Shown: positions 16,784 to 26,710, numbered from the stretch's first letter. The stretch: DNA of 32,713 bases from an uncultured Bacteroidia bacterium (GCA_902783365.1 CACZQL010000043.1:1-32713), one strand, 5' to 3'. Numbers and translations are program-made. Notes: generated by a model from the sequence alone, not told the origin.

Positions 16784-19755
16784 TTGGGCAGCGGGAAGGC
16801 TTGATACAGCACGTCGTGCAGTAAAGTTCTGATATTCAGCCTTGAAAGATTATTCGGTTCGGCAGTGGGATGCACCCTGTTGGAAAGGAAGACGATGAGC
16901 AAGTCGTTTTCGGGGTCGGCCCACACGAAGGTGCCGGTGAAACCCGTATGCCCGAAGCTGGCCATGGAAGCCGACTTGGAGGCGGTGGAAGGTCCTTTTT
17001 TGTCCACAGGAAGCTTGTCGAATCCCAAGGCGCGACGGTTGCCTTCGGCATAGAACGGGGCGGTGGTGAAATACTGGATGGTCTCGGGTTTCAGCAGCTG
17101 TTTTCCTTCAAACTTGCCTCCGTCGAGGAGCATCTGGGTGATGACCGCGAGGTCGTGGGCGTTGGCGAACAAGCCTGCATGGCCCGACACGCCCCCCATG
17201 AGGGAGGCCACCTGGTCGTGCACGTCGCCCCAAAGCAACTGTTTCCGGAACAGCTGGTCGTTCTCGGTGGGGATGATGGTCTCGCGGGTGCGCCAATGCA
17301 AAGGCTGGTAGCCGATGCTGGTCAGGTGCATTGGGTCGTAGAACTTCTCGTGGAGGTATTCCTCCAAGCTCTTGTTGGTGAGCTGTTTCACCAGTTCCGG
17401 CACAAAATAGAAGCCCATGTCGCAATACACGTATTTCTTCTCTTTCATGGGACTCTTCATGATGGAGTCGATGATAACTTCCTTATAGTCGTTGACGAGG
17501 TAGAGGTTTTCCGCCACGCGCACGGTATGGGTCTCGTCGATTTGGTTTTTGAAGAACTCCATCTTCAGGCCGTCCTCGCCGATGAGGCTGTTGTGGAAGG
17601 GGATCCACGCTTTCATGCCCGACTGGTGGGTAAGGATGTCGATGAGTTTGATGGCGCCTTTGTCGGATCCGTTCAGGTAGGGGAAATAGTCGCCCATGGT
17701 TTTTTGGAGGTCCAGCAGTCCGTCCTCATAGAGTTTCATCATGGCCAAGGTGGAGGCGAAGATCTTGGTGAGGGAGGCGATGTCATAGACATCTTCCGGG
17801 ACCACGCGGTTGCCGCTGCCGTAGGTGAAGGTGCCGAAGCACTTGTCGTAAACGGCTTTTCCGTCTTTCATGGCCACGATTTGGCAGCCCGGGTAGGCGC
17901 CTTTCTCGATACCCATCTTGGCGATGGAGTCGAGTTGACGTTCATATTGCGGTTTGATGCTGCCTTTGGGCAGGGGGATTTGGTCGATGGAGAGGGAGCC
18001 TGGACGCGGCACAGGGAGGATGGCGGAAGGCCCTTCGGGGGTCAGCTCCTTGACGATGCCGTCGCCGCATTTGAATTTGGCGGTGGAGACGGGCAGCTGT
18101 CCGTGCGCTCCTTTTTTCCCGGTCAGGATGGACACCACGGCATCGAAGGCCTCGTCTTCATCCTGATAGGCCACCAACAAGCCCTTGACACTGTTGTTGA
18201 TACGGAACTTGTCGAGGGCGTAGGGACAGGCGAAGAGATTCAGGATGACGTCGTTTTGGGCCACCAGCTTGTTGAAGAACTCCACGGTGGCGTCGTTGAT
18301 GCCGAAGTCCTTGGAGGCGTAGATGGAGGTTTGCATCACGTTGACCACCACCAGGTCGTAGGCTTCGAGGTCGGGCAGCCAGGCTTTGGCGTCGGCGGCG
18401 TTTTCCTTGGAGACCGAGTAGCTTTTGAGGGAGATTCCCATCTCCGCCAGCGCGGCCAGCATGTTTTTGGCGTAGCCACCTTTCCCGATGGTCACCACAG
18501 CGACCTTCTTGTCGGCTGTCAGGGGGATCACTTCGTCCTCGTTGCGGAGCATGGTGACGGCTTCGCCGAAGAGTTGTTTCCGGAGGTCGAGGTATTCTTG
18601 GCTATTGAGCGACTGGGAGAGGCCGTTCACAGCGATGGGCTGGTAGCGGTTCAGTCCAGCACGGTATTTGTATTTTAAGATCTTTTTGCAGCTTTCTTCG
18701 AGGCGGGCGGCGATGGCGGTGTCGCGTTGGGCGCCTTCCTTGATCTGTTGGATGGCCTTGGGCACGTCGTGGGGCAGGATCAGCACGTCGTTGCCGGCGA
18801 GGAAAGCCACGTAGGACACGCTATCCGCGGGGATGGTCTGCGACACGCCTTTCATATCGAGGCCATCGGTGAAAATCAGTCCCTCGAAACCCATTTCTTT
18901 CTTCAGCAGGTCGGTCACCACGCCTTTCGACAGGGAGGAGGAGGTATTCTCGACCTTTTCGATGGCGGGGAAATACAGGTGTCCCACCATGGCGCCATTG
19001 ACGCCGCGTTCGATGAGGTATCTGAAGGGGGCGAGTTCCACGTCCTTCACCTCCTCGTAAGAGCGGTTCACGGTAGGCAGGGTAAGGTGGGAGTCGGTGT
19101 CGGTGTCGCCATGGCCCGGGAAGTGTTTCATGGTGGTTATCATGCCTTTGCTTTGCATTCCCAGGGCGTAAGCGGCGGCTTTCTCCCCCACGTTTTTGGG
19201 ATTCTCGCCGAAGCTGCGCATGCCGATGACGGGGTTCTTGGCGTTGGAGTTCACATCGGCCACGGGGGCAAAGTTCACCTGGATGCCCATGCGCAGGCAT
19301 TGTTCGGCCACCTGCTGACCCATCCGGTAAATCAGCTCGTTGTCGGTGACGGCACCGAGGGTCATCTGATAGGGATAGGCCACCGTGTTTCTCACGCGCA
19401 TGGCGAGGCCCCATTCGGCGTCGATGGAGACCATCAAGGGGGTCTGGGCCAAAGCCTGCCACTCATTGGTCTGTCGCAGCTGGTCGTTCATGTCGGCCCT
19501 GAAGAAGCACACGCCGCCGATGTTATACTTTTTGATATACTCCCCCACCGACTCGTAAAAGGGCTTGTCGGGCTGGTTGGCCCTCATGCAGATGAGCTGA
19601 CCCACCCGTTGTTCCAAGGTCAGGCTGCGATACACCGAGTCCACCCATCGGGTCTCGGGGTCTGAAGTCAAAGATTCAGTTTCTTGGGCAAAAAGCGAGC
19701 CGACAGCCAGCGTCAGAGCGGCCATCATTCCGTAAATAAGTTTCGTTTTTTTCAT
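16780..19755 (-). CDS. GH3 beta-N-acetylglucosaminidase-like / class C beta-lactamase-like fusion
   Basis: A 991-residue exported fusion. After a signal peptide (about 1-23) comes a GH3 domain with KHFPGHGDTDTDSH (210-223), the NagZ-type signature containing the catalytic His/Asp pair, and the nucleophile Asp297 in FTDGLDM. A GH3 C-terminal-like region spans about 395-570. A serine-hydrolase domain follows with SLTK (661-664, SxxK nucleophile), YCD (777-779, in place of YxN) and GHTG near 940. Such two-domain proteins occur in Bacteroidota and are thought to act on muropeptides or cell-wall glycans in the periplasm. It is the last gene of the chain, 5 nt after the TlpA-like gene. Substrates are inferred. 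Confidence 0.93.
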   Translation of the reverse strand: MKKTKLIYGMMAALTLAVGSLFAQETESLTSDPETRWVDSVYRSLTLEQRVGQLICMRANQPDKPFYESVGEYIKKYNIGGVCFFRADMNDQLRQTNEWQALAQTPLMVSIDAEWGLAMRVRNTVAYPYQMTLGAVTDNELIYRMGQQVAEQCLRMGIQVNFAPVADVNSNAKNPVIGMRSFGENPKNVGEKAAAYALGMQSKGMITTMKHFPGHGDTDTDSHLTLPTVNRSYEEVKDVELAPFRYLIERGVNGAMVGHLYFPAIEKVENTSSSLSKGVVTDLLKKEMGFEGLIFTDGLDMKGVSQTIPADSVSYVAFLAGNDVLILPHDVPKAIQQIKEGAQRDTAIAARLEESCKKILKYKYRAGLNRYQPIAVNGLSQSLNSQEYLDLRKQLFGEAVTMLRNEDEVIPLTADKKVAVVTIGKGGYAKNMLAALAEMGISLKSYSVSKENAADAKAWLPDLEAYDLVVVNVMQTSIYASKDFGINDATVEFFNKLVAQNDVILNLFACPYALDKFRINNSVKGLLVAYQDEDEAFDAVVSILTGKKGAHGQLPVSTAKFKCGDGIVKELTPEGPSAILPVPRPGSLSIDQIPLPKGSIKPQYERQLDSIAKMGIEKGAYPGCQIVAMKDGKAVYDKCFGTFTYGSGNRVVPEDVYDIASLTKIFASTLAMMKLYEDGLLDLQKTMGDYFPYLNGSDKGAIKLIDILTHQSGMKAWIPFHNSLIGEDGLKMEFFKNQIDETHTVRVAENLYLVNDYKEVIIDSIMKSPMKEKKYVYCDMGFYFVPELVKQLTNKSLEEYLHEKFYDPMHLTSIGYQPLHWRTRETIIPTENDQLFRKQLLWGDVHDQVASLMGGVSGHAGLFANAHDLAVITQMLLDGGKFEGKQLLKPETIQYFTTAPFYAEGNRRALGFDKLPVDKKGPSTASKSASMASFGHTGFTGTFVWADPENDLLIVFLSNRVHPTAEPNNLSRLNIRTLLHDVLYQAFPLPN

Positions 19756-19760
19756 ATCTT

Positions 19761-21131
19761 TTATTGTTTGTTATTCTTGAGAAATTGTTTCAATTCGTGC
19801 CAGTCGTAGGGTTTGCAAACAATGACCTTGTTTTTGTCGAGCAAAAAAACGGTGGGGGTGGAAGTGACGTGGTAATCGAGGAACAGCCTGCCGTCCCAGC
19901 GACGTTCGTCAAAGAAATGATGCCCTGCATGGTCGAGTTTCAGGGCCATCAGTGACTCTCTTACTTCCTGAGGGTTGTCGGCCAAGGCAACGGTCACCAA
20001 GTCAAATTCGTTTTCCAGATCGAGTTTCTTGCGGATATTGGTCAGAAAGTCGTGGCAATACTCGCAGTCAACCGCCCAGAACACCACGAGGGTCCAGGGG
20101 GCTTGCGACTGATACAGCCGATAGGGTTGTCCGTCCAAAGAGCGTTCGTCGATGTCGGGGGCCTTCTCCCCCACCTTCACCTTTTGGTAGGGTTCTGTTA
20201 GCGATTCCAACACGGCGGCTTCCTCCGCAGTAATCTCACCTTCTCCCAGCTGAGGGTAGTTCAGCAGATACTCTGTCACCCGCGACAGTCCAAGGGCGGT
20301 GAAGCCTTGCAACATGTATTGCAGCACGAATCCATACATGGTCATATTGACTTTTGCCTGCTTGAAGATACGGTCGAGGCCCACCACGAAAGCCAGTTCG
20401 GAATCCTCGAAGCCTTGCAGTCCCTGTGTCACGGAGAGGTAATCGAGCATCTTGGTGGTCAACACGTTGGTAGGAATCAGTCCGAGGTCGTTGAAGTCAA
20501 CGTCTTCCAAATAATGGTCGAGCAGCCACAAGCGTTGCTCTTGTCCGGTCAAGGCCGGATCGACGGTCAGTTCCCGGTCGGCGCGAATCAGTCGGGAGGC
20601 GTAATCATGGCGGAGGGATATCAGGCTGTCGGTATGGTGGTAATAGGCATCATGCACCTTAAAATACTCTTTCTTGGCGGTTTGGTAGAACTCGGAGGAA
20701 GGGTCGTATTGTCGCAAGACGGTTTTCAGGGCCTCGGAGTTATGGCGGTAGGCGTTGCGTTCGATGAGATAGGCGGTCCAGGTGGTGTTTTCGGGGGTGT
20801 TGAAGAACTGTAAGGAGGCCAAGTCGTCGGGGTTGTTCATGACGAACTGGATGGGGTTGCCTACGGAGAGGAGCTCCAGTTGCCAGTGGTCCGACTCGAG
20901 GACATACATCCCGTCGGCGGGCAGTGGCGGGAACGAGAAGCTGCCTTGGGCATCGGCGACGGCCAGCGACACTTCTTGGGTGTCGAGGCCCGTATAGCGT
21001 GAGAGCTTGAGTTCCTTTCCAGCGAGCCCGGGGATGGTGGCCGAGAGGCCATACTGAGCTTGGGTCGTCAGAGGGCCTCCAACGACAAGCCAGCAAAGCA
21101 GCAGCATCCAACCGTGTCTCATCCTTCTCAA
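19761..21131 (-). CDS. TlpA/ResA-like thioredoxin-fold protein with N-terminal DUF4369-like region
   Basis: A 456-residue exported thiol-disulfide protein. A signal peptide (MRRMRHGWMLLLCWLVVGG...AQA, about 1-26) is followed by a beta-rich region (about 28-110), typical of the substrate-side domain in Bacteroidota TlpA proteins. A long helical linker (about 120-310) leads to the thioredoxin fold, which starts near KVGEKAPDI. The redox motif is CEYC (Cys356, Cys359), and the cis-proline is in TSTPTVFLLD. It probably reduces or oxidises periplasmic proteins. The ATG overlaps the stop of the DUF3352 lipoprotein gene by 4 nt (an ATG at 21122 is an alternative start), and the GH3 fusion follows after 5 nt. 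Confidence 0.88.
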   Translation of the reverse strand: MRRMRHGWMLLLCWLVVGGPLTTQAQYGLSATIPGLAGKELKLSRYTGLDTQEVSLAVADAQGSFSFPPLPADGMYVLESDHWQLELLSVGNPIQFVMNNPDDLASLQFFNTPENTTWTAYLIERNAYRHNSEALKTVLRQYDPSSEFYQTAKKEYFKVHDAYYHHTDSLISLRHDYASRLIRADRELTVDPALTGQEQRLWLLDHYLEDVDFNDLGLIPTNVLTTKMLDYLSVTQGLQGFEDSELAFVVGLDRIFKQAKVNMTMYGFVLQYMLQGFTALGLSRVTEYLLNYPQLGEGEITAEEAAVLESLTEPYQKVKVGEKAPDIDERSLDGQPYRLYQSQAPWTLVVFWAVDCEYCHDFLTNIRKKLDLENEFDLVTVALADNPQEVRESLMALKLDHAGHHFFDERRWDGRLFLDYHVTSTPTVFLLDKNKVIVCKPYDWHELKQFLKNNKQ

Positions 21132-23677
21132 TAGATTGTGTAATTGAACAAAGCGTTACCGACGCCCGTCACCAGGTTAATCTCCTGTTCGTCGCAGATA
21201 CTACCCACCGCGAAAGGTGTCTCACCCACCAGTCCGGTGTTGATGATCATGTTTCCTTTTCGGTCGATGAGGTAGATCTCGCGTGCTTTTTCAGCAACGA
21301 TGCCGAGGAGGCGCTTATTGCGCGTGATGCGGAAAAAGACGGGTTTGGTGACGATATCGACGTCGAATTGGTAGGAGAACAGTTCTTTCCTGAATCGGTC
21401 GAAAACATGCAACTCTCTGCTGTCGAGATAGATGAAGTCGGGGTCTTGGTCGCCGTTGAAGTCCTCGTAGAGGAAGAAGTGTTTCTTGGAGTAGTCGCCG
21501 AAGTCGGTCGTGTTCATGCTGCCGTCGGCACCGATATAGAGGAGTTTGCCTTGTTTGTCGGAGGTGAGGAAGAGGCCTTTGCCGCGGTTGGTGACGTTGG
21601 CGTAGATGTCGGCGTTTTGCGACTTCTGGAGGTCGGCGGGCAGGGGGATCCGGATGCGGCCTTGGCGGTCGAGGAGGCGGACGCCGCCGCTGACATCGGA
21701 GACGACGAGGTAGTCCTTGTCGGCAGCCACGACATGCTGGACGGGTCGGGTGACGAGGTCCTCGGCGCGGTGGTGGTTCCATCCATCGACCTCGGCGCCT
21801 TGGAGGTTGAAGTTATACACCAGTTTGTCGGTGCCGCACAGCAGCACGCGGTAGTCTTTGTTGTTGGTATAGTCGATGACGGCGAGGCCATTGGAGGCTT
21901 CGAAGGGGAGCCGCATGGGGAAGCCGTCCACACTGTCGCCGTCCATCCCGAAGCGCTGGAGGGTGTGGGCGGTGTTGAAGATCAGTTGCCGGCTGCCGTT
22001 GGCATCCACCCCAAACACGTCGCCCAGCGGGGCTTCTTCGAGTTGTTTCTGCCAGAGGATGTTGCCCGCGGCATCGACCACATACATCCTGTGCTGGGTG
22101 TCGAAGGCGACCACCACCTTGCTGGAGGTGGCGGGGTCTCTGATGATGTAGGGTTTCCCTTGCATGGGGGCTTCGAGGTTGACTTTCCAGCGGATTCTTT
22201 GCTCGGTGTTGGTTTGGGGTTTATGGCTGAGGCACACGTTGGTGTAAACCAGGTCTTTCGAGGAGGCGAACTGGATGGAGACATCCCTGAAGTCATCGAG
22301 CAACTGGGGATGTTGGTCGAGGAATCCTGCCAGGAGGCCGCCCACCTTGGCGCTGACTTTCTTTTGGTTGCCTTTGCCCGTGGCGAAGAGGGTGATATTG
22401 CTCGACTCGAGCATCTTTTGCTGGAAGGTCCTGAAGTTCTCGTTCAGGTCGAGGGTACGGCCTGAGCGGTAGCAGGTGATCATCTCCTCGATGGGGGCCA
22501 TGTCGGAGGCCATCACCAGGTATTGGTCGAGGATGGCGTAGCAGGTGCGGGTCATCGACTTGAAGTCGTCGCCGAACACCATAGGGACGATGTCGCGGTG
22601 GCCGAGATGGTAAAGCTCATAGCCTTGCACGGTCCGGGTCTCGGTCACGCCGGTGTTGGCGGCCAGGCGTTCCATGAATTTGATGACCGCCGAGGGGTCG
22701 CTCATGCGCGCCACAAACACCTCGTGACGGTCGTCGCAAATGATGTCGTAAGAGACTTCGGAGAGATGGTTAAGGAGTCCTTTCTCCACATTGGTGGAAT
22801 ACCTTTTGTTGAAGGCGGCCACTTTTTCGGGGTTGTGCGACGACTGCCAATAGGAGGCGTAGTCCGACATCCCGAGGTGGAACATCAGCTTCGTGTCGAA
22901 GGGCAGGATATTCACGATGGAGTTTTTCACGGGAAGCTGGTATTTCAGGGGTCGCAGCGAGGAGGTGGAATCAGCGGGAGCCGTATAGCCGTTCATCACC
23001 ACATTGTCGTCCTCGGCAATCACGTCGAGGGCCGACCAACCACGGACATCTTTAAAGTACAGATGGGCTTTCACATTATGTCCCAGGGTTTTGCGAAGTC
23101 GTACAAAGTCCTCGCCAGCGTCGATTTTGGAGGGACGTTCCAGCTGGTCACACACTTCGTCGATAAGGTCAGTGTCCTTGCACACCCCCAGGAAGGGACC
23201 CTTCACAAAGACGAACATCGAGTCCAGGTCGGGCAGGTAAAAGTAGGCATTCTTACCGTTTTTGCGATATTCACATCCCATGCCGCTCCATTTGAAGAAG
23301 TTCTTGAGGTCGGAGCTGGTCAGGCGTTCGGTGCATTTGGCCACCATCAAGCCGTGGCTGCCCTGTTCCATCGGGACCGAGGCAAGCGCCAACTGCGAGG
23401 AATACAGCGCATTGCGCACCTTGTCGTTCATCTTCAGCAACGAATCCATCGTTTTGAGCGTCTCTTTCATGCGGGCGTAATCACGATCCGCCGACACAAA
23501 GGGTTCAAGATAGGTTTTCCCTTCGACACTCTTAACAAGACCTTGTATGTCAGAAGTTTCCAATATCAGTTCCGTATGGTTGGGGAGGGCATCAAACACA
23601 CTGGTATGCTTCGCGGAGCAGGAGAAAAGCAGCGCAAAAAGTGGTATTATATACGACAGTTTTTTGAATGGTTTCAT
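21128..23677 (-). CDS. DUF3352-type lipoprotein
   Basis: An 849-residue lipoprotein of uncertain role. ATG 23677 gives MKPFKKLSYIIPLFALLFSC with the lipidated Cys20. The longer frame to 23743 only translates the promoter region. The first 500 residues resemble DUF3352 (repeated alpha/beta units such as LLLETSDIQGLV-like openings and VMASDMAPIEEMI). The last 350 look like a beta-propeller of repeated short strands (for example MYVVDAAGNILWQKQLEEAPLGDVFGVDANG, reported here only as a pattern), as in PQQ/WD-like proteins. It starts a downstream sub-operon: it has a -7 box at 23696-23703, 33 nt beyond the rnhB stop, and overlaps the TlpA-like gene by 4 nt. Confidence 0.82.
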   Translation of the reverse strand: MKPFKKLSYIIPLFALLFSCSAKHTSVFDALPNHTELILETSDIQGLVKSVEGKTYLEPFVSADRDYARMKETLKTMDSLLKMNDKVRNALYSSQLALASVPMEQGSHGLMVAKCTERLTSSDLKNFFKWSGMGCEYRKNGKNAYFYLPDLDSMFVFVKGPFLGVCKDTDLIDEVCDQLERPSKIDAGEDFVRLRKTLGHNVKAHLYFKDVRGWSALDVIAEDDNVVMNGYTAPADSTSSLRPLKYQLPVKNSIVNILPFDTKLMFHLGMSDYASYWQSSHNPEKVAAFNKRYSTNVEKGLLNHLSEVSYDIICDDRHEVFVARMSDPSAVIKFMERLAANTGVTETRTVQGYELYHLGHRDIVPMVFGDDFKSMTRTCYAILDQYLVMASDMAPIEEMITCYRSGRTLDLNENFRTFQQKMLESSNITLFATGKGNQKKVSAKVGGLLAGFLDQHPQLLDDFRDVSIQFASSKDLVYTNVCLSHKPQTNTEQRIRWKVNLEAPMQGKPYIIRDPATSSKVVVAFDTQHRMYVVDAAGNILWQKQLEEAPLGDVFGVDANGSRQLIFNTAHTLQRFGMDGDSVDGFPMRLPFEASNGLAVIDYTNNKDYRVLLCGTDKLVYNFNLQGAEVDGWNHHRAEDLVTRPVQHVVAADKDYLVVSDVSGGVRLLDRQGRIRIPLPADLQKSQNADIYANVTNRGKGLFLTSDKQGKLLYIGADGSMNTTDFGDYSKKHFFLYEDFNGDQDPDFIYLDSRELHVFDRFRKELFSYQFDVDIVTKPVFFRITRNKRLLGIVAEKAREIYLIDRKGNMIINTGLVGETPFAVGSICDEQEINLVTGVGNALFNYTIY

Positions 23678-23695
23678 CTTTTTCAATTGAAAAAG

Positions 23696-23703
23696 CAAAG
23701 ATA
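23696..23703 (-). promoter_or_regulatory. Internal -7 box before the DUF3352 lipoprotein gene
   Basis: The minus strand reads TATCTTTG, 19 nt before the chosen ATG. It would allow the last three genes of the chain to be expressed apart from GT4-purD-DUF6427-rnhB. The -33 element is unclear. Confidence 0.65.
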
Positions 23704-23736
23704 CAAAAAAACTGTGGTTTTTAAAAGGAAAAGATA

Positions 23737-24336
23737 TCAACAAAAACCGAGTTTCAGCTGAACGGAGCTATTGAAGGTCTTTCGGTGAAGGTCGGTGAGG
23801 CCATGTTCGGCGATGGCGAGCTTGTGTTCGGGAGTGGGATAACCTTTATTTTTACGCCATTGATACACAGGGTATTGACGGTCGTACTCTTCCATCATCA
23901 GGTCACGGGTAGTCTTGGCGAGGATGGAAGCCGCGGCGATGGCTTGGTATTTGGCGTCGCCTCCCACCACGCAAACATGCTTCAGGTCGCGGTAAGGTTT
24001 GAAACGGTTGCCATCGATGAGCAGCAGTTCGGGACGGGTGGCCAGCTGGTCGAGGGCGCGGTGCATGGCCAAAAACGAGGCGTTGAGGATGTTGATCTCG
24101 TCAATCTCCTGGGCACTCACAATGCCGACTCCGTATGCCAAGGCTTCGTTCATGATGAGCTCCCGCAACTGATAACGTTTTTTCTCGGTGAGTTTCTTGG
24201 AATCGTCGAGCTCAGGATAGTCGGAGCCAGGCTTCAGGATGACGGCACCCGCCACCACAGGCCCTGCCAAGCAGCCTCGACCGGCCTCGTCACAGCCCGC
24301 CTCCACCAGATCGGAATAATGCGTCAAGAGATTCAT
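23737..24336 (-). CDS. rnhB: Ribonuclease HII
   Basis: Cleaves RNA in RNA/DNA hybrids and at single embedded ribonucleotides. Numbering from ATG 24336 (199 residues), the active-site entry is GCDEAGRG (Asp16, Glu17), followed by [11 protein letters not shown] (44-54), DGN and the [21 protein letters not shown] segment with its catalytic Asp. [10 protein letters not shown] is typical of the C-terminal part. Length is usual for the family. The longer frame to 24408 is rejected since it overlaps the upstream gene by 76 nt, whereas 24336 gives the recurrent 4-nt ATGA overlap with DUF6427. It is fourth in the GT4-purD chain. Confidence 0.97.
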   Translation of the reverse strand: MNLLTHYSDLVEAGCDEAGRGCLAGPVVAGAVILKPGSDYPELDDSKKLTEKKRYQLRELIMNEALAYGVGIVSAQEIDEINILNASFLAMHRALDQLATRPELLLIDGNRFKPYRDLKHVCVVGGDAKYQAIAAASILAKTTRDLMMEEYDRQYPVYQWRKNKGYPTPEHKLAIAEHGLTDLHRKTFNSSVQLKLGFC

Positions 24337-25319
24337 AAGCTCGTCCAAGGGATATAATGCGTCGCCACTACCCCCAAAAGAAAGATCCAAAGGGTGACAT
24401 TCGACCATTTCAGTTTGTCAAGATAGGCGCCTTCGTAGGAGAAAAAGATGGATAAGGCAATGAACACGACTCCGGATTGAAGGGACTTGTCGTCAAGAAA
24501 GAGCATGAAAATCCCGAAAAACAACAGGATGACGGTCATCAAAATCTTGGTCCTCACGGCGATGGACTTCTCAAAGGAATAAAGATGGGGTGAAAGCAAG
24601 GGCATCATACAAGCCAACAACAGAAATGCCAAGGTGATGATTTCCACCTTGTTAAGTCCCATCACGAAAAACTGATGGTTTTGGAAAAAGTTTCCATAGC
24701 GTTGCAACACCTCAACCATGTCGCCCATGAGGTAATGCGCCGCAAAATAGAAGAAATAGGGCAACAGGAGACCGAGGAAAGGGATCAGATGCAACCGAAG
24801 CGAGCCACGGTGGACGACACCCAGCGCGATGACACCCCACACCGCCAGTAGCAGCGAGGGGAAATAACACATCGAGGCAAAAGAAAGATAGAACCCAGCG
24901 TTGAGCAGATACAATTCGGGATGCGGGGTTTGGTAAATCAAGAACAGGGTGTGGATAAACATCAGCAGGAACACCGAGGCCAACAGAAAAGGATAAAAGG
25001 TGGTCTGACTGGGAAAAAGATTCATCAGCAGCAGATAGATCAGGCCTCCCAGGGTACTGACCTTTCCGACCAACTGGTTGGAAGTCAGCATAGCATTGAA
25101 AAACATCAAGTTAAATATCGTAAGCAAGAAGGCGAACACGAGCATCGCCGGGGGCCAGAAGTCCAAAATGTCGGCCACAAGGTTATAGAGTGGAGCCACG
25201 GGGCTGCGCAACTCCGGATCGACATTCCCCGCGATGAATGAGGGAATCCATATCGCGAGGGCGATGATCGCCATCACGATATATTGAATAATATAGCTTT
25301 GTCTAAAAAACTTAATCAT
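24333..25319 (-). CDS. DUF6427-like polytopic membrane protein
   Basis: A 328-residue integral membrane protein with about ten hydrophobic segments across its length and few charged residues. The order purD/rnhB-DUF6427 with a DUF6427-type N-terminus ([16 protein letters not shown], then a helix and [16 protein letters not shown]) fits a Bacteroidota-specific family of unknown function. Conserved-looking features are [15 protein letters not shown] and [19 protein letters not shown]. The ATG overlaps the purD stop by 4 nt, and that overlap lies only 5 nt from a heptamer array. Nothing indicates a substrate. Confidence 0.75.
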   Translation of the reverse strand: MIKFFRQSYIIQYIVMAIIALAIWIPSFIAGNVDPELRSPVAPLYNLVADILDFWPPAMLVFAFLLTIFNLMFFNAMLTSNQLVGKVSTLGGLIYLLLMNLFPSQTTFYPFLLASVFLLMFIHTLFLIYQTPHPELYLLNAGFYLSFASMCYFPSLLLAVWGVIALGVVHRGSLRLHLIPFLGLLLPYFFYFAAHYLMGDMVEVLQRYGNFFQNHQFFVMGLNKVEIITLAFLLLACMMPLLSPHLYSFEKSIAVRTKILMTVILLFFGIFMLFLDDKSLQSGVVFIALSIFFSYEGAYLDKLKWSNVTLWIFLLGVVATHYIPWTSL

Positions 25320-26710
25320 TTCTCATTCCGCATTCCGCATTCCGCATTCCGCATTAAATCCATCCCAATATCCCGCCGATGGTATTCCCCGTCGAAACGG
25401 ATCTTTTCCACTTCGCTGTAGGCTTTGGTCCTTGCCTCGGCGATGGAGTCGGCGAGGGCAGTGACAGCGATGACACGTCCGCCGGCGGTGACCACCTCCC
25501 CCGCTTCGTTGAAGGCCGTTCCGGCGTGGAACGCCACGCTGTCGGTCAGCAGGTCCATGCCGGTCATCAGCTTGCCTTTCTGATAGGCTTCTGGATAGCC
25601 GCCCGAGACCATCATCACGGTGACGGCGGTTTTGTCGCTCTTGGCATAATGCACCCGGTCGAGTCGGCCCAAGGCGCAGGCATGGAGGATTTCAACAAAG
25701 TCGCCCTCGATGCGGGTCATCACGGCTTCGGTCTCCGGATCGCCCATTCTCACGTTGTACTCAATCACGTAGGGGTTCCCCTCGCAGTTCATCAAGCCAA
25801 GGAAGATAAAACCTTTATAATCAATATTTTCTGATTTCAAGCCATGCAGGGTGGGTTGCACGATGCGCTGTTCCACCTTTTGCAGAAAGTCGGGCGTGCA
25901 GAACGGCACTGGCGACACCGCACCCATCCCGCCTGTGTTCAGACCATGGTCGCCGTCGCCGATGCGCTTGTAGTCTTTGGCCTCGGGCAGCAGCAGGTAG
26001 TGTTCCCCGTCGGTCAGCACAAAGACGGAGACCTCGATACCCTTGAGGAACTCTTCGATGACCACCTTTTCAGAAGCCGCGCCGAACTTTCCGTGGAGCA
26101 TGTTGCCAAGTTCCGTCTGGGCTTCCGCGAGGGAATCGAGGATGAGGACGCCTTTGCCCGCGGCGAGGCCATCGGCCTTCAGCACGTATGGAGCCTTGAG
26201 GGAGGCAAGGAAGTCGAGGCCTTCCTGAAGGTTCTCTTGGGTGACCGTCAGGCATTTCGCTGTGGGTATGCCATAGCGTTGCATGAAGGACTTGGCGAAG
26301 GCCTTGCTACCTTCGAGCATGGCGCCCATCCGGTCGGGACCGATGATGGGGATGTGGCAGAGGACCTCATCGGCATGGAAGAAATCGACGATGCCATCCA
26401 CCAAAGGCTGTTCGGGGCCCACCACGACGAGGTGGATGCTTTTTTCGAGGCAAAGGCGCTTGATGCCCTCGAAGTCGTTCACTTTGACAGGCACGTTGAC
26501 CCCCACTTGGGCGGTTCCGGCATTCCCCGGGGCGACATACACCATGGCTCCGTTGCTTTGGGCCAGTTTCCATGCCAAGGCGTGTTCACGTCCGCCTGAG
26601 CCCAGCACCAGGACATTCTTTCTTAAAGCCGTGATATTTTGACCTTGAAGGTCTTTCCAGTCGAGAGTATCTTTCGAAACTTCCGCTGGATACATAATTA
26701 TATTTTCCAT
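25316..26710 (-). CDS. purD: Phosphoribosylamine--glycine ligase (GAR synthetase)
   Basis: Second step of purine synthesis: joins phosphoribosylamine and glycine with ATP. The GAR synthetase signature NVLVLGSGGREHA is at 32-44, an ATP-grasp core follows (KADGLAAGKGVLI, FLKGIEVSVF), and NTGGMGAVSP and NVRMGDPETEA are clear. The protein is 464 residues against about 425 usual. The first about 30 residues (MENIIMYPAEVSKDTLDWKD) are an extension with no alternative ATG after residue 6. The last residues after DIGMDLM are coded by a heptamer repeat. It starts 13 nt after the GT4 gene and overlaps DUF6427 by 4 nt. Confidence 0.95.
   Translation of the reverse strand: MENIIMYPAEVSKDTLDWKDLQGQNITALRKNVLVLGSGGREHALAWKLAQSNGAMVYVAPGNAGTAQVGVNVPVKVNDFEGIKRLCLEKSIHLVVVGPEQPLVDGIVDFFHADEVLCHIPIIGPDRMGAMLEGSKAFAKSFMQRYGIPTAKCLTVTQENLQEGLDFLASLKAPYVLKADGLAAGKGVLILDSLAEAQTELGNMLHGKFGAASEKVVIEEFLKGIEVSVFVLTDGEHYLLLPEAKDYKRIGDGDHGLNTGGMGAVSPVPFCTPDFLQKVEQRIVQPTLHGLKSENIDYKGFIFLGLMNCEGNPYVIEYNVRMGDPETEAVMTRIEGDFVEILHACALGRLDRVHYAKSDKTAVTVMMVSGGYPEAYQKGKLMTGMDLLTDSVAFHAGTAFNEAGEVVTAGGRVIAVTALADSIAEARTKAYSEVEKIRFDGEYHRRDIGMDLMRNAECGMRNEK
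25324..25351. repeat. Heptanucleotide repeat, four units of CATTCCG, inside purD
   Basis: Four exact 7-bp copies followed by a partial catta. On the coding strand they encode the tail [11 protein letters not shown] just before the stop. Gain or loss of a single unit would change the reading frame here and the purD stop that overlaps the DUF6427 start. Confidence 0.93.
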
